Positions 25,053 through 36,565 of a DNA stretch of 42,840 nt are shown here, piece by piece; positions within the stretch are counted from its first letter, which is position 1; the number at the start of each line of letters is the position of its first letter. Location: the NCBI RefSeq assembly GCF_000315625.1, contig NW_005434548.1:154960-197799 (forward strand). The letters are read 5' to 3'. A program made the translations under genes and the position numbers. This DNA is from Guillardia theta CCMP2712 (Eukaryota > Cryptophyceae > Pyrenomonadales > Geminigeraceae). The notes beneath the pieces were generated by a model. The model was not told the DNA's origin. It did not search any database and was given only the letters and a program-made list of their open reading frames with translations.

Positions 25053-25387
25053 TTATCTTCAAAGATATTGACTCATCGTTATCTTCAAAGATATTGACTC
25101 ATCGTTATCTTCAAAGATATTGACTCATCGTTATCTTCAAAGATATTGACTCATCGTTATCTTCAAAGATATAGACTCATCGTTATCTTCAAAGATATTG
25201 ACTCATCGTTATCTTCAAAGATATTGACTCATCGTTATCTTCAAAGATATTGACTCATCGTTATCTTCAAAGATATTGACTCATCGTTATCTTCAAAGAT
25301 ATTGACTCATCGTTATCTTCAAAGATATTGACTCATCGTTATCTTCAAAGATATTGACTCATCGTTATCTTCAAAGATATTGACTCA
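25053..25387. repeat. 26-bp tandem repeat, about 13 copies
   Basis: The unit reads TTATCTTCAAAGATATTGAC then TCATCG. Each unit holds a 6-bp inverted repeat (TATCTT-CA-AAGATA) and the bZIP-type site TGACTCA. One copy has A for T (GATATAGACTC), which removes the bZIP site in that unit. Confidence 0.97.
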
Positions 25388-26163
25388 CACGAGCAACTAG
25401 GGATCATCAAGTCTGGCATGTCACAGCAGAGACATGTATTATCGCATGGTTGTATAGGAAAGCTTTGTTGCAAACAGTCAGTCACGAAGGCGGGCTGAAC
25501 AATTCGCATCAATTCACGTAATATGTGGATGGTCTCAGAGAAAACCAGTGCCTTCAATCTATCCTTGAGCAGGCTTGCATTGAATTTCCACAATTTTGTG
25601 CGCCAGCCATTTTACGGTTGACGCCTCGCACTTGAAATACTGCCTACTACGGCGAGCGAGAGAACGCAGCAGAAAGAATAGAAGCATTTCGTAAAGACTA
25701 CGATATACCAAGATTGGGCAAACTTTTCTTCGTGATTGGTTGGATAATGTTTACTTAAAACAATTGGAGGCGAGGAATCTGTTCGGCGGGGGAATTTAAG
25801 ACCATGTCTTGCCTCAGAAGTTTTATGAACGCCGTGTGCGACAACAATCTGGGTATAGATAGAGAGGGCCCTGGAATGTAGAGGGCCCTAGAAATGTTAG
25901 TACCTGGCTTGCATACAGATCGGCATTGGGGTATCCTTCCAGTGTGAGAAAACGTGGATTTCAAGTCAAAAATGTCAGCATGCGACAAATCATTGAGGAC
26001 TTGCGGTTGGCTTTGCAGAGATAAGTAGAATGCAAGCAGGCACGGGTTGTTCAAACGAAATCATTTCGCAAACCCAACAATTGATGCACCTCTTGTAATT
26101 CGTGAGCCAAGTGTTGGGGAAAGGACAGACCACCTTAGCAGTTGAAAATTAAACTTCATATCT
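25388..26163. other. Intergenic, no supported gene
   Basis: Moderately AT-rich sequence with scattered short open frames. I see no family feature, splice-supported gene, RNA gene or repeat. Confidence 0.5.
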
Positions 26164-27430
26164 CTACTCTTCACCTTTGTGTGTGATCCAGCGGACTGAG
26201 ATGCCTTGAGCCTTTGCTGTAGACGTCTGCAGCCCGTACAGCTTCGTGGTGTGACACGATATCGTAGCGTCAAGTGTTGTCGTGAGTTGTGAAGGTTCCT
26301 TTTGCATCCCAACCGTCTGCGTGAAGGTGCGGTCTTGCTCCAGGCGCAACTGCGGCAGGCAGCCTCTACAGATGCACCAGACAGTGGATCCCAGCTCGCC
26401 AGATGAGATGTTGGACCACTTCACACGCTCACCGCCGGGTCGACGGTCGCGCCGTCGGCATCGACGCCTCTTGCCGTCGAAGGAGACACCAGGAGTACCG
26501 TCTCTTGGCTGAGGAAAACAGGAGTGTTCTCTCCTGGAAAGTTGACAAGCTTTCCTCCTTGCCAGATGTTTAGCCCTTCGAGAGACAACCTTGCTCTAAG
26601 TCTCGCAGGGAAGAGAACCCCGTCCTCGCATGCCAACAGGCCGCTTCCAACGGGTTGTACTCGGTGACCAGACGCACCCGTCCATGTGAAGCAAGTACAC
26701 TTCAACACGTATCCACGGGTCCCGTGCAACGTCGGAACTTGCGGTTGTCGAACTTCTTTGTGGCCGTCTCGCATGTTGATATGTTCAATGTAAGCGGTAC
26801 ATTCGAGTCGAGTTCTCCAGACTTTGTGTTTGAGATCAAGTGTGTGGTCCACGACTGAGTCCATTATTGCACCAGGATTCATCGTGCATGCGCGTGCATC
26901 ATCAGGCTTCATCCCTGTACGCAGTGCTGTGACATCCGGCCGCGGAGGGGAGATGTCTGGACCTTGTTCGCACAATCGCTTCCTCTGATGATTGGGAAGC
27001 TGGCTCGGCTCCACTGTCATTGTAGACTCAGGAAAGCTGGTATCCTCGGCGGAGGAAGGATGCGCATGAAGGGGACGATTCATGACCGCTGAAGGATCAT
27101 TGCCTGTAGGTGCGCATGCTCTGACCTTAGTGCAGACACTGGCACTGGATGAAGGTTCACACCTCTTCTTGCATACAACACCCGCACCCCGGTGAGGATA
27201 CCAGTAGAAGGTGTGTATGGCATGTCGAGTACAAAGTGTCCATGTTGGATAAGTTGTTCAACGGAGGACCCAGCCGGAACATTGAACTCCATTCTAAGCT
27301 CGTCCAGCATTGTTTCAAATGATATTGATGGCTGATCATTCCTCACATTCTGGTCTATCCCCTTGAATGTGCAACTCCCGGGATCCTGCATTGCGACAGT
27401 GGGAATGAAAGTGGTCACGTTACCTAACAA
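26164..27430 (-). CDS. Hypothetical gene, exon structure unresolved
   Basis: Not recognised. Three consecutive minus-strand frames of normal amino-acid composition follow each other: 27430-27080, 27083-26421 and 26424-26164. The first ends where the next begins (stop and ATG overlap as ATGA). Between the second and third, GCG/GTGAGCG could be a donor. The first frame has no ATG at its left edge but follows a possible acceptor (TTGTTAG), so an upstream exon is likely; an internal Met lies near 27391. Segments such as SFETMLDELRMEFNVPAG and LEGLNIWQGGKLVNFPGE look protein-like. A decayed gene with frameshifts is the alternative. Confidence 0.35.
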
Positions 27431-28580
27431 TGTCAGAATGTTGGCTTACTCTGTTCTAGATTCGTTCAATCACAAAAAGTTTGAAATTTGTGTATCTATG
27501 AAATTTTGGAATCGACTTTTCCTGTTCTAGTGAAATTTACTGCCCTCCTCCGATCAGCTTGTAAGCCACCACGGGTTCCAGTGACTGAACGAAGACCTCC
27601 AGCCTCGGAGTGGTCCTTTTAACACGGGCCAAGAACAGCAATTGTTTCAGTTTGCGGTGGTTCCCTACACGCGACATTGCGAGGAAAAACACGCCGCAGT
27701 TTCGAACACGAATACGAGACAGCCAACTGTGACAGTCCAGACAGTGGAATCTCACGCCGGGTCCGAAGCTTCTTTTCGGACAGTCGGCGAGTCCGAGTCA
27801 CGGTTAACCTTTGTCTGACTCGGGTCATGCTTATGAGCTCCGCGTTTCAACTAGAACACAACGATGGCCAAGATAGGACAACTTAATGATTTGTTCTGGG
27901 AGAAAAAATGTCGCGGCGTCAACACCCCCTTGGTCCATTGTTCTCTATTAGGTCAAATACCCTTTCTTGTCGTCGTCGTCGCTCCTGCAACATGGCGTCA
28001 TTTGCTCTGCTGGATTGCATTTTTCGGGCAGTTCTGGTTCATGTTGCTCCATGCATTGTCATCGAATTCCATCCGTTTAGTGCGCCAAAGTTATATTAGT
28101 GAGTGCCTATCAACTGTGGGGGAGCCAACTTGTGGAGCTTTGACTAAACGTTTGTACCAAGATTAAAGTCCGTTTTTGGCCTCTTGGAAGTTAACACTTG
28201 AAATGAGAAAGTCGATATCTTTTTTTTTTCAAATGCACTCCTTATTTATTAGTGCTAGTACCCCCCCTTGGAAGTTGACATTTGCATTCACTACCCCTGC
28301 TTGGAAGTTTACACTTGCTTTTACTACCCCTGGTCCCGCCTTTTACACAGGGGTGGTATAGCCCTCCCACCACTAAACCGACCTTCTGAGGACCCGGAGT
28401 TTGTAGGGGTGGGGGGGTCGATTCTACAATATCACAAAACGAGGGAAGGTCCAGGCAAGAACTTGAAGCATGCCCTCCGTCCATGCTCCCTGTGCCCCCC
28501 CCCGCTTCCTCCTCCTCCTCCCCCTCCTCCTCGCTCTGTCGACTCTTGCTGCCGCAAGCAAATGCTACCTTTCTACCCAG
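27431..28580. other. Intergenic, no supported gene
   Basis: Contains three degenerate copies of a TTGGAAGTT-(A/G)ACA(C/T)TTG motif at about 28182-28316, interspersed with ACTACCCCTG, and a C-rich stretch with CCTCCTCC at 28490-28535. Possible 5' exons of the Cys-rich gene could lie at its right end. Confidence 0.45.
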
Positions 28581-29188
28581 GAGCTCACTGCTGGTAAGCA
28601 TCCAAAGCTCTCAAACTAGATGGCGTGACCTGTGCGCGCACTAGGGGCATGCCCGAAGACGAAGGTAACGTATGGAAGCTGCCAATCGCAGGCTATCGCC
28701 GATAATAATCCCAAAATGACTGCTGCGGCAATTGCATCATCAGTATCATCCGATGCTGTTTGCAAGACCCGGATAGAAGCTCAATGCACCAGCATTGGAC
28801 TGGTGAAGTACATGTTATTGCAGCGATGACCTCTGAGCCTTGTTGATAGAAAGCGAAGGCTACGACTTGCGGCCCCATTTGCAATTTCGTATTTGCAGGC
28901 CAGATAGGAAACGCTCCCGGTTGCAAATCAGACTCGCAATGCACGTCTGCGACTTCGGATCCTAAAGTTAATGTGTGCTGCAGCCATCTCAAGACGTTGG
29001 TGACCGACCTGTGCGAGGGCTCGATAGACACGGCAATCGCTCAGGCGAAGGCCGGTGGAGAATGCAGCGATGCTGCAGACTGCACCGTTCCAATCAGCAA
29101 GTCCGGACCATCAGCCTACAGCTTCGCTTCCCTACCTCTCCTAGTTTTCTCTGCAGTCGTGGGTCTCGTCAGAAGCGGAAGCATTTAG
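28581..29188 (+). CDS. Cys-rich secreted or GPI-anchored protein, 5' end missing
   Basis: Not assigned to a family. Exons 28581-28593 (13-nt microexon), 28645-28802 and 28904-29188 join in phase. Two related Cys-rich parts are visible: ACPKTKVTYGSCQSQAIADN to QCTSIGL, and APGCKSDSQCTS to CSDAADCTVP, about ten Cys in all. The end is hydrophobic (FASLPLLVFSAVVGLV) behind a small-residue stretch SKSGPSA, as in GPI-anchor signals. The microexon is flanked by TACCCAG and GTAAGC and supplies ELTA. No start or signal peptide was found; upstream exons probably exist before 28581. The acceptor of the last exon was chosen at 28904 because the earlier CAG breaks frame. Confidence 0.5.
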
Positions 29189-30990
29189 CTCTAGAAAGGG
29201 AAAGATCCCGTATAGCTAGACGAGGAGCAGCCTCTGCTTGGTTGACTAGCCATAAACCTCTTCTTGCAGTCCAGCCACGACTCTTGTCCAAGGCTCCATC
29301 AGTCCCAGGACGTCACTCCACTTCTCCAGCTATTCCAGTGTAGCCAGTCAAGCTGCTCAAGTGTGCTCTGGTCGAAAACGGCCGGCTGGTCGTAGATCTT
29401 GAATGCACAAGGGCGACAGCACGGCAGTTGACTCGCTTCGAGTGCGGGAGCAGCTCAACAGCTTCTGCCGACCTCGAGCAAGCAGCGAGGTGTCTCCGTC
29501 AAACTTGAACGCGACTTAGCCGCGGAATCTACGAAAGAGCTCAAACAATCCACAGCGAGCGAGGCGAGGCGAGGCAGACCCACATGTTCATGTACAAGTC
29601 GCTTGCAGACCTACACAAAGAGAGATATCAGATAGATCTATCATGGTCAGTCAGGAATGCATCCGGCTCATACTACTGCACCGCGGCAACCTTTTGACAA
29701 AGTACGCAGGTGCTGTGTTGTATCCATGAGGATCCGGAACCACGGATACTCGTCGGATACTCTGCCGGATATTCTCTATTTAACGCTTCCTCAGCGGCAG
29801 GCCTTCTGAATTTCCCCCACTTGCATGCACAGTGAGTGTGGTGGTTGTGCGTAGTTTACCTCCCAGTAAACTTAGAGACTTCTATCTTCTGTTTCTCTAT
29901 CTTCTTCATCCTTACTTTACTCGTGTCGTTGACAATCTTTGTGTTGTTTATACAACATGCTGCCTAATCAGGCGGTGTAGCCAGCCGTAGGCTCTTGTGC
30001 CCGGGGACCTGTTTCTCGATTCCGGTGGTATTCATGCTGTCTCAAGAAATCAAGAAAGCACCGGATCCTTGTCGCCTTGCCACCTCTTGCTATCTTCATA
30101 CACGGGACATGGCCTACATTTCTGATAACGGTCGGATATTAGGGCCCACCAGCATGTACTGTTATTGTCATCAGGCCTCCCTGATCACCTGATAGTAGAA
30201 AATATGCAAACCTCAACAGGGTTGATGTACTCAGCTGCAAAATCATTCGCAGGCTCACCGTCCCTATTTTGACCAACACCTTTCCAAGGAAATCAAATGG
30301 ATCTGTTATTCACCAATCGCCCCTGTGAGAGAATGTTGAACTCGAGAAATAACAAGCAAAATGACGTAACAACCTGATCGACAATGCTGGAGGAGACCGT
30401 GCGACGACTGATGTCAGTAGCAGTGCTGTTCATCACATAGATTAGACTTGTCCATTAAATCATGCTCTTTTCAAGATTGCTTCTTCCAAGTTTGAGCTTG
30501 CTCAACACAGCCTCGCCTCGCGACCTTGAGCGAGATCTTCCGTGAGGACAAGCTGTGTCAATCGGGTGTCGTTGCACCAAACGGCTGCTACCATGGTACG
30601 CATAGGAACCCAAGTTTCCATCACCAAGCTCTCAGTCATTACCCCAGACTCCTCTTGACCCATCTGTGACAGTGGGCTCTGTAACAGTTTGAATTCTCTT
30701 GTTGGCTTCGCTGCTCGTAGAGGTCAGGTAGGAGGATTGTGCTGCCTTTAGTCCAAACTATCTGCAAGCGTTGCCTCTACATGTTTCGCTTCCCTCATTT
30801 CAAGAAAAAATTTCTGTTTCAAAGATTGCGACAACAATGCCTTGGAGCCGCCTGACAGATTGCCAGGCAAGCCAACGAATTTGATAAATTCCAAATTCCT
30901 TGCTGATAAGGTCCTTGCTAGCTGTTGGAAGCCTGAAATGCTTCATGGCTCACCATGAATCGACTATGGCGGATCGATCAGCAATGACGC
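29189..30990. other. Intergenic, no supported gene
   Basis: 1.8 kb of average composition. Short open frames only; no domain, RNA gene or tandem repeat noted. Confidence 0.5.
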
Positions 30991-30996
30991 ACTAGT

Positions 30997-31575
30997 GAGT
31001 GAGAGAGAGAAAGGGAGAGAGACAGAGAGACAGAGGGACAGAGGGACAGAGGAAGAAGAAAGAGAGAGAGAAGGAGGGAGGGAGGAGAGAGAGGGAGAGA
31101 GGTAGGGAGGGCAAGAGGGAGGGAGGGAGGGAGGGAGGGAGGGAGAGGAGGGAAGGAGGGAGAGGAAAGAGAGAGAGAAGGAGAAGGAGAGAGAAGGAGA
31201 GAGAAGGAGAGCCGGATCCAACTCATCGCCGTCNNNNNNNNNNNNNNNNNNNNNNNNNNNNNNNNNNNNNNNNNNNNNNNNNNNNNNNNNNNNNNNNNNN
31301 NNNNNNNNNNNNNNNNNNNNNNNNNNNNNNNNNAAGAGAAGGGAGGGAGGGAGGGAGGGAGGGAGGGAGGGAGGGAGGGAGGGAGGGAGGGAGGGAGGGA
31401 GGGAGGGGGGGAGACAGAGAGTGGGTAGGGGAGAGAGAGCGTGGGCGAGAGAAAGAGTGAGAGACAGAGAGGGGGGGAGGGGTTGAGACAGAGAGGGAAA
31501 AAGAGAGTGAATGAGAGAGATGTAGAGTGAGTCAGAGAGAGCCAGAGGGGGGCAGAGGGAGACACAGATGATGAG
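30997..31575. repeat. GA-rich (GGAG/GAGA)n tract interrupted by gap
   Basis: Strand-asymmetric purine tract of GAGA and GGAG units on both sides of the gap. Right of the gap is a (GGGA)n run of about 65 nt. The 23 nt just before the gap (GCCGGATCCAACTCATCGCC and on) are unique. Confidence 0.95.
31234..31333. other. Assembly gap of exactly 100 N
   Basis: One hundred N bases, a conventional placeholder for a gap of unknown size, inside the GA-rich tract. Confidence 0.99.
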
Positions 31576-31859
31576 GGAGAGTTTGTGTGAGTGTTTATTT
31601 GTGGGAGTGTGTTTGCGGCTCGTGTCATGCCAAGGACTCAGCTGTGTCGTTGTGGGTGGTACGGTCGCGGCTGACCGTCGGCAATGGCATCCGTGATAGT
31701 GGGACTCTAGCATAGGGTTTAGGTCCTGCACCGAGAGCACAATGATGGGTTGATTAGCCAAGCCCCCTCGATATTCAAAGTGAGCGGAGCATTTTGACTC
31801 ACTTTACTTGACAATCAGGATTTTTGAGATGAAAGAATAAGATTGAAATTTACAAGCAT

Positions 31860-32501
31860 TTATTTGCCAGAAGTGTCTTGGTGAGTCTTGTTGAGTCGGC
31901 TGAAATACTTCTGCGCATGAGACCGGACTTGCGAAGCTGTGCGAGTTCTGACGTGCAAAGAAATCAGTTGCGCTACCCCTTCTCCCAATCCCACGCTCTT
32001 GTTGCCCCTTCTCTTCGAATTCATTCGCAGATCACCGTACTTCTCCAAGCCAGCCAGAAAAAGATTATGCTCTTCTTCTGTCCATGCGTTTCTGAGCAAG
32101 GGCTCTGGACTCCACGACTCCGTAGAGCATTGCTGCGGAGGCCACGAAGCTGAAGTGTTGCTGACGTTGTCTGATTCGGAGACAATATTGGAGCTGAAGT
32201 GCCCAGATGCAGTGAAAAAGTCTGGTGTTTCATGATGGCTGGGAGCTAAATCATAGAATGACGCGCCCTGATTGCAGCATATCTCGCAATCCTCATCGCA
32301 GACGTCGAATGAGCTCGAGTGGTGATGCTGATCCCAGCTTTGATTATTGCAATTTTCCGATCTCAGCCCGTGCATGTCATCGATAACAGGTGCAACAGTC
32401 GAGCTTGAAGCATAATGCAACCACGACGACTGCAAGTCTTCTGCCATGCTGCTGTGCGAACCAGATTTCGGCGTGCACGCTAAGAAGCCAGAGCAGAGCA
32501 T
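31860..32501 (-). CDS. SHAQKYF-class MYB-like transcription factor
   Basis: Intronless frame of 213 residues from ATG 32501. Residues ~1-135 are Ser/His-rich with a CDEDCEICC cluster. A single MYB repeat follows: WTEEEHNLFLAGLEKYG, then RTRTASQVRSHAQKYFSRLN, the plant/protist SHAQKYF signature for DNA binding. The stretch between the second helix and the third is longer than in plant CCA1/MYB1R proteins: about 29 residues (GDLRMNSKRRGNKSVGLGEG and on) instead of about 15. GT and AG dinucleotides bound part of it, but removing it leaves too short a linker, so I read it as exon. The protein stops soon after the repeat. It diverges from the kinase gene. Confidence 0.85.
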   Translation of the reverse strand: MLCSGFLACTPKSGSHSSMAEDLQSSWLHYASSSTVAPVIDDMHGLRSENCNNQSWDQHHHSSSFDVCDEDCEICCNQGASFYDLAPSHHETPDFFTASGHFSSNIVSESDNVSNTSASWPPQQCSTESWSPEPLLRNAWTEEEHNLFLAGLEKYGDLRMNSKRRGNKSVGLGEGVAQLISLHVRTRTASQVRSHAQKYFSRLNKTHQDTSGK

Positions 32502-33241
32502 CTGTAGTAAATGTCATCTGTAGTAATTGGAGTTGTTTTAGTGTAGTAATCTCGGAAAATGTCAGCGATGTCAGCAAACCGGACTTCAAGACTGTAGTAA
32601 GAGGTCATCGATTGGCGCATCACGTCGCAAAACACAACGATAATTTATTTTACCACATGTCAGCACCACACAATGATGTTGAACACGTGCCTACATTTTG
32701 AGACCCCCGTGATCTCTATGATCCGGACGACATCCCCGCAGGTCAGCCCGCCCAGGCATGTTGGCAAGGGCAGCAAAGAAACCATTAGAATTTGATGGGT
32801 CGGTCCTGGGGCATCACGTCACTCCCGCCCTACGGCCCCATGGTACAAACGTACCTCGTAGTAGCTTGATTGTTGAGTAAAGAATTCAGCGAAGGCAATG
32901 GCGATAGCAACCATAGCAGGCTTTAACTTTAAGATAGAATTCCAGACTAGCATGTGATTGGTAGATCATTGATGCAAGTCGAGAGTGTAAGCTTAACAGG
33001 AATCTCGAAAATGACCAGGTTCTTTTGTTTGAACGAACAAGCAGCGTTTAAGCTACGATATTATCAGAGAAAATCACTTGCGACGTAAAAACTGTGTTTT
33101 GCAATTCCACTGACGTTTTCTTTGGCTCCTCAGGTATGGCTTTCGCAAGCATATGACAGCTGCTTTGGGGAACCTTTCAACAGAAGCGTGTTTAGGTGGC
33201 AGAATCTGAGGTCGAAAGAGGTTCTCATTGATTGTTGGACT
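32502..33241. promoter_or_regulatory. Divergent intergenic region, MYB and kinase
   Basis: 740 bp between the two divergent starts, presumably with both promoters and 5' UTRs. TGTAGTAA occurs three times near the MYB start (about 32511-32550). No TATA box is convincing. An upstream exon of the kinase could begin at about 33133 after CCTCAG. Confidence 0.4.
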
Positions 33242-34938
33242 ATGAAGGGCAGCGTTCTCAAGCGAAAGGCGATGATGGGAGGAGTTAAGACGCGTACAGA
33301 TGCCCCCAATCATCTTCATAATAGCGCTCTCATGGTCCAGAACAAGTTTACGACAGAGCTGCAACAAGCTGTGGACAATCCTGGGCAGGCTGGTCAGAGT
33401 CTATCGCAGTATGAGAATATCCGACAAATCGGACAAGGATCGTCCGGCGAAGTCTACCTTGTGCGGAGGAAAAGTGACAACACATTTTGGGTGTCAAAGC
33501 AAGTGAAGCTTTCGCAAGCGCAGGTACAATGATTTGTAATGATCCCTGTTAGTCAGCTTGTCGAGAAGATAGCATGCAGTGTACTTATTGATTCTTTATG
33601 TCAAGGGCAAGATGTCGATGCCAAGCTCAGACCGAGCAGCTATCATGCACAGACGTGCAAGAGAAGCTGTTTTACAGGAGGTCTTGCCAATCAAGCTGAA
33701 ATGACTGTGAGTGTGATGACGTTGTCATAGGTGAGAATGATGGAGGGGATCAGTAGCCAACACATCATACGGTTCTATTTGTTCATCTCTTCGACTGCTT
33801 GCTTGCTATCTTATTGTTTTTTATCTGCAGATTTGAGGCTTCTTTTGTTGGGGTTGATGAAATTTTCATTGTTATGGAGTACGCAGAAAATGGTTCGGTT
33901 GCTGATATGATCAGGTCAATGTTAAGATGATCTTGGATTGGAATGATATGATCTGATGCAGCCAAGCACATAATCGACATGATTGTATCAATGAATCTGA
34001 TGTCTGGAAATGCTTCATACAGGTAAATTTCGTTGACTTTGTCCCCTGCTTCTGAGCGCGTTACCTGCTCAGGTGATAGCAGGTTTACAAGTGTTACACT
34101 CATTGAACATCGTACATCGAGACATCAAACCTGCCAACATTCTGGTTGTCTCACAAGATCTCGTTAATTCATCTGCTCATCTTATAAGTGCAGGTTGACA
34201 AGAACAACAATTTTAAGATTGCAGATCTTGGCATCGCGCTTAGGATCGGAAACACAGTTCAGGGAAGAATCAGACATGCAAAGGGAGGAACGATTATGTG
34301 CATGGCGCCTGAAGTCAACATCGTTTTGATCATCTTAAGTTTTTTATTCTTTTTGCAGATTTGTATGGACAAACCTTTCGACTCACGTGTCGATGTTTGG
34401 TCACTGGGATGCACAATCTATGAAATGGGGGCTCTTGAGCCAGCATTTTATGTCAACACAGGGCAGCTTGAGACTGTAAGGGATCAAGTCATTGAGAACT
34501 TTGTGACCAAGATTCAGGACATCAAGGCGGTGAAGGAGCTCCACCTTGAACGATCTATTTTCTCCCTCCCGTGGTTGCGTCTACATCGCTCGGCGTACTT
34601 GTCGGACTCATTTCTCATGCAGGGGCCTTGGAAGTGCGCTCGAGACGCTGGTCACTTCATGTCTGACGTACGATCAGGTGAAGTCAACATGCTACCTGAT
34701 TCTCATAATTGGATGTCAACAGAACAAGCGGCCGTTTGCTCATCAGATCTTACTTGAACACATCGTGAAGGAAAAAATCACTGAGCTGGGCTTGACTCTG
34801 GATACAGTGCAACGTGAGAAGGCAAGTCGTCACCCTCCGAGCGAGATTTCGAAAGCGTCGCAGGTCAAGTCACAACATGGAGGACTTGAAAGAGAGGCTG
34901 GGAGAGGCCTGCCCCCTTGGTATCATGGAATCAGCTGA
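33242..34938 (+). CDS. NEK-like serine/threonine protein kinase
   Basis: Ten exons join in phase to about 407 residues: 33242-33523, 33612-33680, 33731-33780, 33831-33914, 33962-34022, 34073-34144, 34194-34313, 34359-34573, 34623-34677 and 34723-34938. The Gly loop is IGQGSSGEVYLV (~57-75); the beta-3 Lys is in FWVSKQV; the C-helix Glu in EVRMMEG; the hinge in IVMEYAENGS. The catalytic loop is IVHRDIKPANIL (~195-206). The metal-binding motif is DLG (~217-219) instead of DFG. The activation segment ends MCMAPE, followed by DVWSLGCTIYEM. A short basic tail follows. The pattern is closest to NEK/NIMA-like kinases. Introns are 45-88 nt. The start is the first ATG of the first exon; an upstream exon is possible. 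Confidence 0.85.
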
Positions 34939-35680
34939 GAGTCAAAAGCTGCCGTCTCTCAGTGCCAGGCATCGCCGCTACAGGGCGTAGGCCCAAGGAT
35001 GCAGCTGTGCTGACTTGTCGAGGAAGCCGTCAGGATATCTGCACCGGTTTCCCATCGCCACAGGGCAACTGAACTGGATGGACTCAGACACTCCAACTGA
35101 TGGCAGTGATTTGTGCTGAGTCAGAATCAGAGGCTGCAGTCTTCCAAGACTGCCATCGTCGCAAGCCAACAGTCAACTTTGGCTAGCAGCTCAACATAGG
35201 CTAACTCTGAAAATCACATCATCAGGTCTCCGATCGGACTTCGATTTAACTGAGAAGCTTGAGGCTTGTACAGAAGGACTCATCGGCTTCACGCCATCAT
35301 GACCATCATGGACCACATACAACGTACAGTTCTGATTATTATTCACGACGGTTGGTGTGAAATTGCAGCCTTGTTTGCCTTTATGCTTCAAAAGTTGTCA
35401 GACTGAACGCTTTGAGCTGCCAGTGGCTGGCCAAGGGGCCGCGCCCCGCGCGGCTGTCAGGTCACCGTGCTGTCAGCTGATGAAGTTTCAATTGTTCACA
35501 AATACTGGCTCGTTTTGGAGTTATCATTGCTGTCGGGGCCCTCACTTCTTGAATCAGACCGCCGGATCTTCAAGTCGAGTCTACTAGTGACTCAGTGATC
35601 TGAGTCGCCGCCCGGCAGCACACTGCCATCACAGCGCTGAACCCTGAAACAAGTTCCGATATGGGCAAGTACCGTACGGT
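34939..35680. other. Intergenic, no supported gene
   Basis: Average composition at first, becoming GC-rich after about 35430. No gene feature seen. Confidence 0.5.
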
Positions 35681-36525
35681 ACCAACAATACTCAACGGTT
35701 GACAGCCGCTGACTCGGAGTCAGGGCCGGGCCGGCGGGAGGGGCCGCCTGGACTGCGGCCGCTCCTACTACTTGAAGACTCTTCAACGGTTGCTTGACGG
35801 AGTACAAGTTTGTTAGACTTGTACTATGCCAATTTGTACTATGCCAAAGTAATGCAGACACCATGTCGACCTTAGTTGTAACAAGACAGTTTTTGCTCAA
35901 CTTCGCACCGAGTTTGCTACGATGCACACAGGCGCGGCTGCGAAACAAGGGTTCGGAGGAGGCAAATGAGAGATAGATTCAGTATCAGGCTTGTGCTAGG
36001 ATGGGCCAAGCCTGGCATCCAGACATGAGAGGACCTTAGCAAGACGGCTAGGAAGGCCTCAGGGCCTCCGAGGCTTCGTCACTGTGAACGCACGGTACTA
36101 CATTGCCGCCTCAGGCTCGCTCGCCTCAGTTGTGACTCGTGTGACGGTCGCCGTCTTGGGCAAGTTTCAAGTTACAGGACCGTTCACATATCCGAGGCTC
36201 AGGCTGACTGGCCCGTGGCGCGGCCGCGTGCCAGCCGCAGTGGCATGCAGTGCGATCCGCATCATCAGATGTGCTTCACTGAACGGTGCCGCGGGGGCAT
36301 GTCACAGTGACCGTCACGGCCGCGGGCGTTGCGGCGCCGGGCCGCCCCGGGGGGCCGGGCGGGCGCCGCCGGTACTAGGCTACATCACGGTCACCGCGGT
36401 ACTCCCAGGGGGTGCCAGCATTCTTTGCTCAGGCTGTCTGATCCGGCATCGGCGCCCGGCCCCACCGACTCGGTCTCCGAATCATCCGATCCGACTGGGC
36501 CGTTGAAACGCAGTTGGAGTCCAGT
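35681..36525. other. GC-rich island
   Basis: Strongly GC- and CpG-rich in parts (35710-35760 and 36190-36480), with motifs also seen at 11.4-11.6 kb (GTGACCGT, GGTACCGG-like, TTGAAACG). A perfect palindrome, GTACCGTACGGTAC, lies near 35669-35682 at its left edge. No gene is supported. The core repeat copy 3 follows at once. Confidence 0.55.
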
Positions 36526-36565
36526 CTTCACTCAAAGTTAAGTTAAAAATCAGAACGAAGACAAT
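36526..36565 (+). repeat. Dispersed 39-nt core repeat, copy 3
   Basis: Same element as at 1782-1820 and 11123-11161, with A for T and A for G changes near its end (CAGAACGAAGACAA). Here the GC-rich island lies on the opposite side of the core from the one at 11 kb. Confidence 0.75.

Noticed and set aside
24679-25387. CRISPR array
   Set aside because: The 37-bp and 26-bp units are directly adjacent, with no unique spacers, in a eukaryotic setting.
30964-31761. Long Ser/Pro/Leu-rich open frame spanning the gap
   Set aside because: Translation of the GA-rich tract and of N bases; not a gene.
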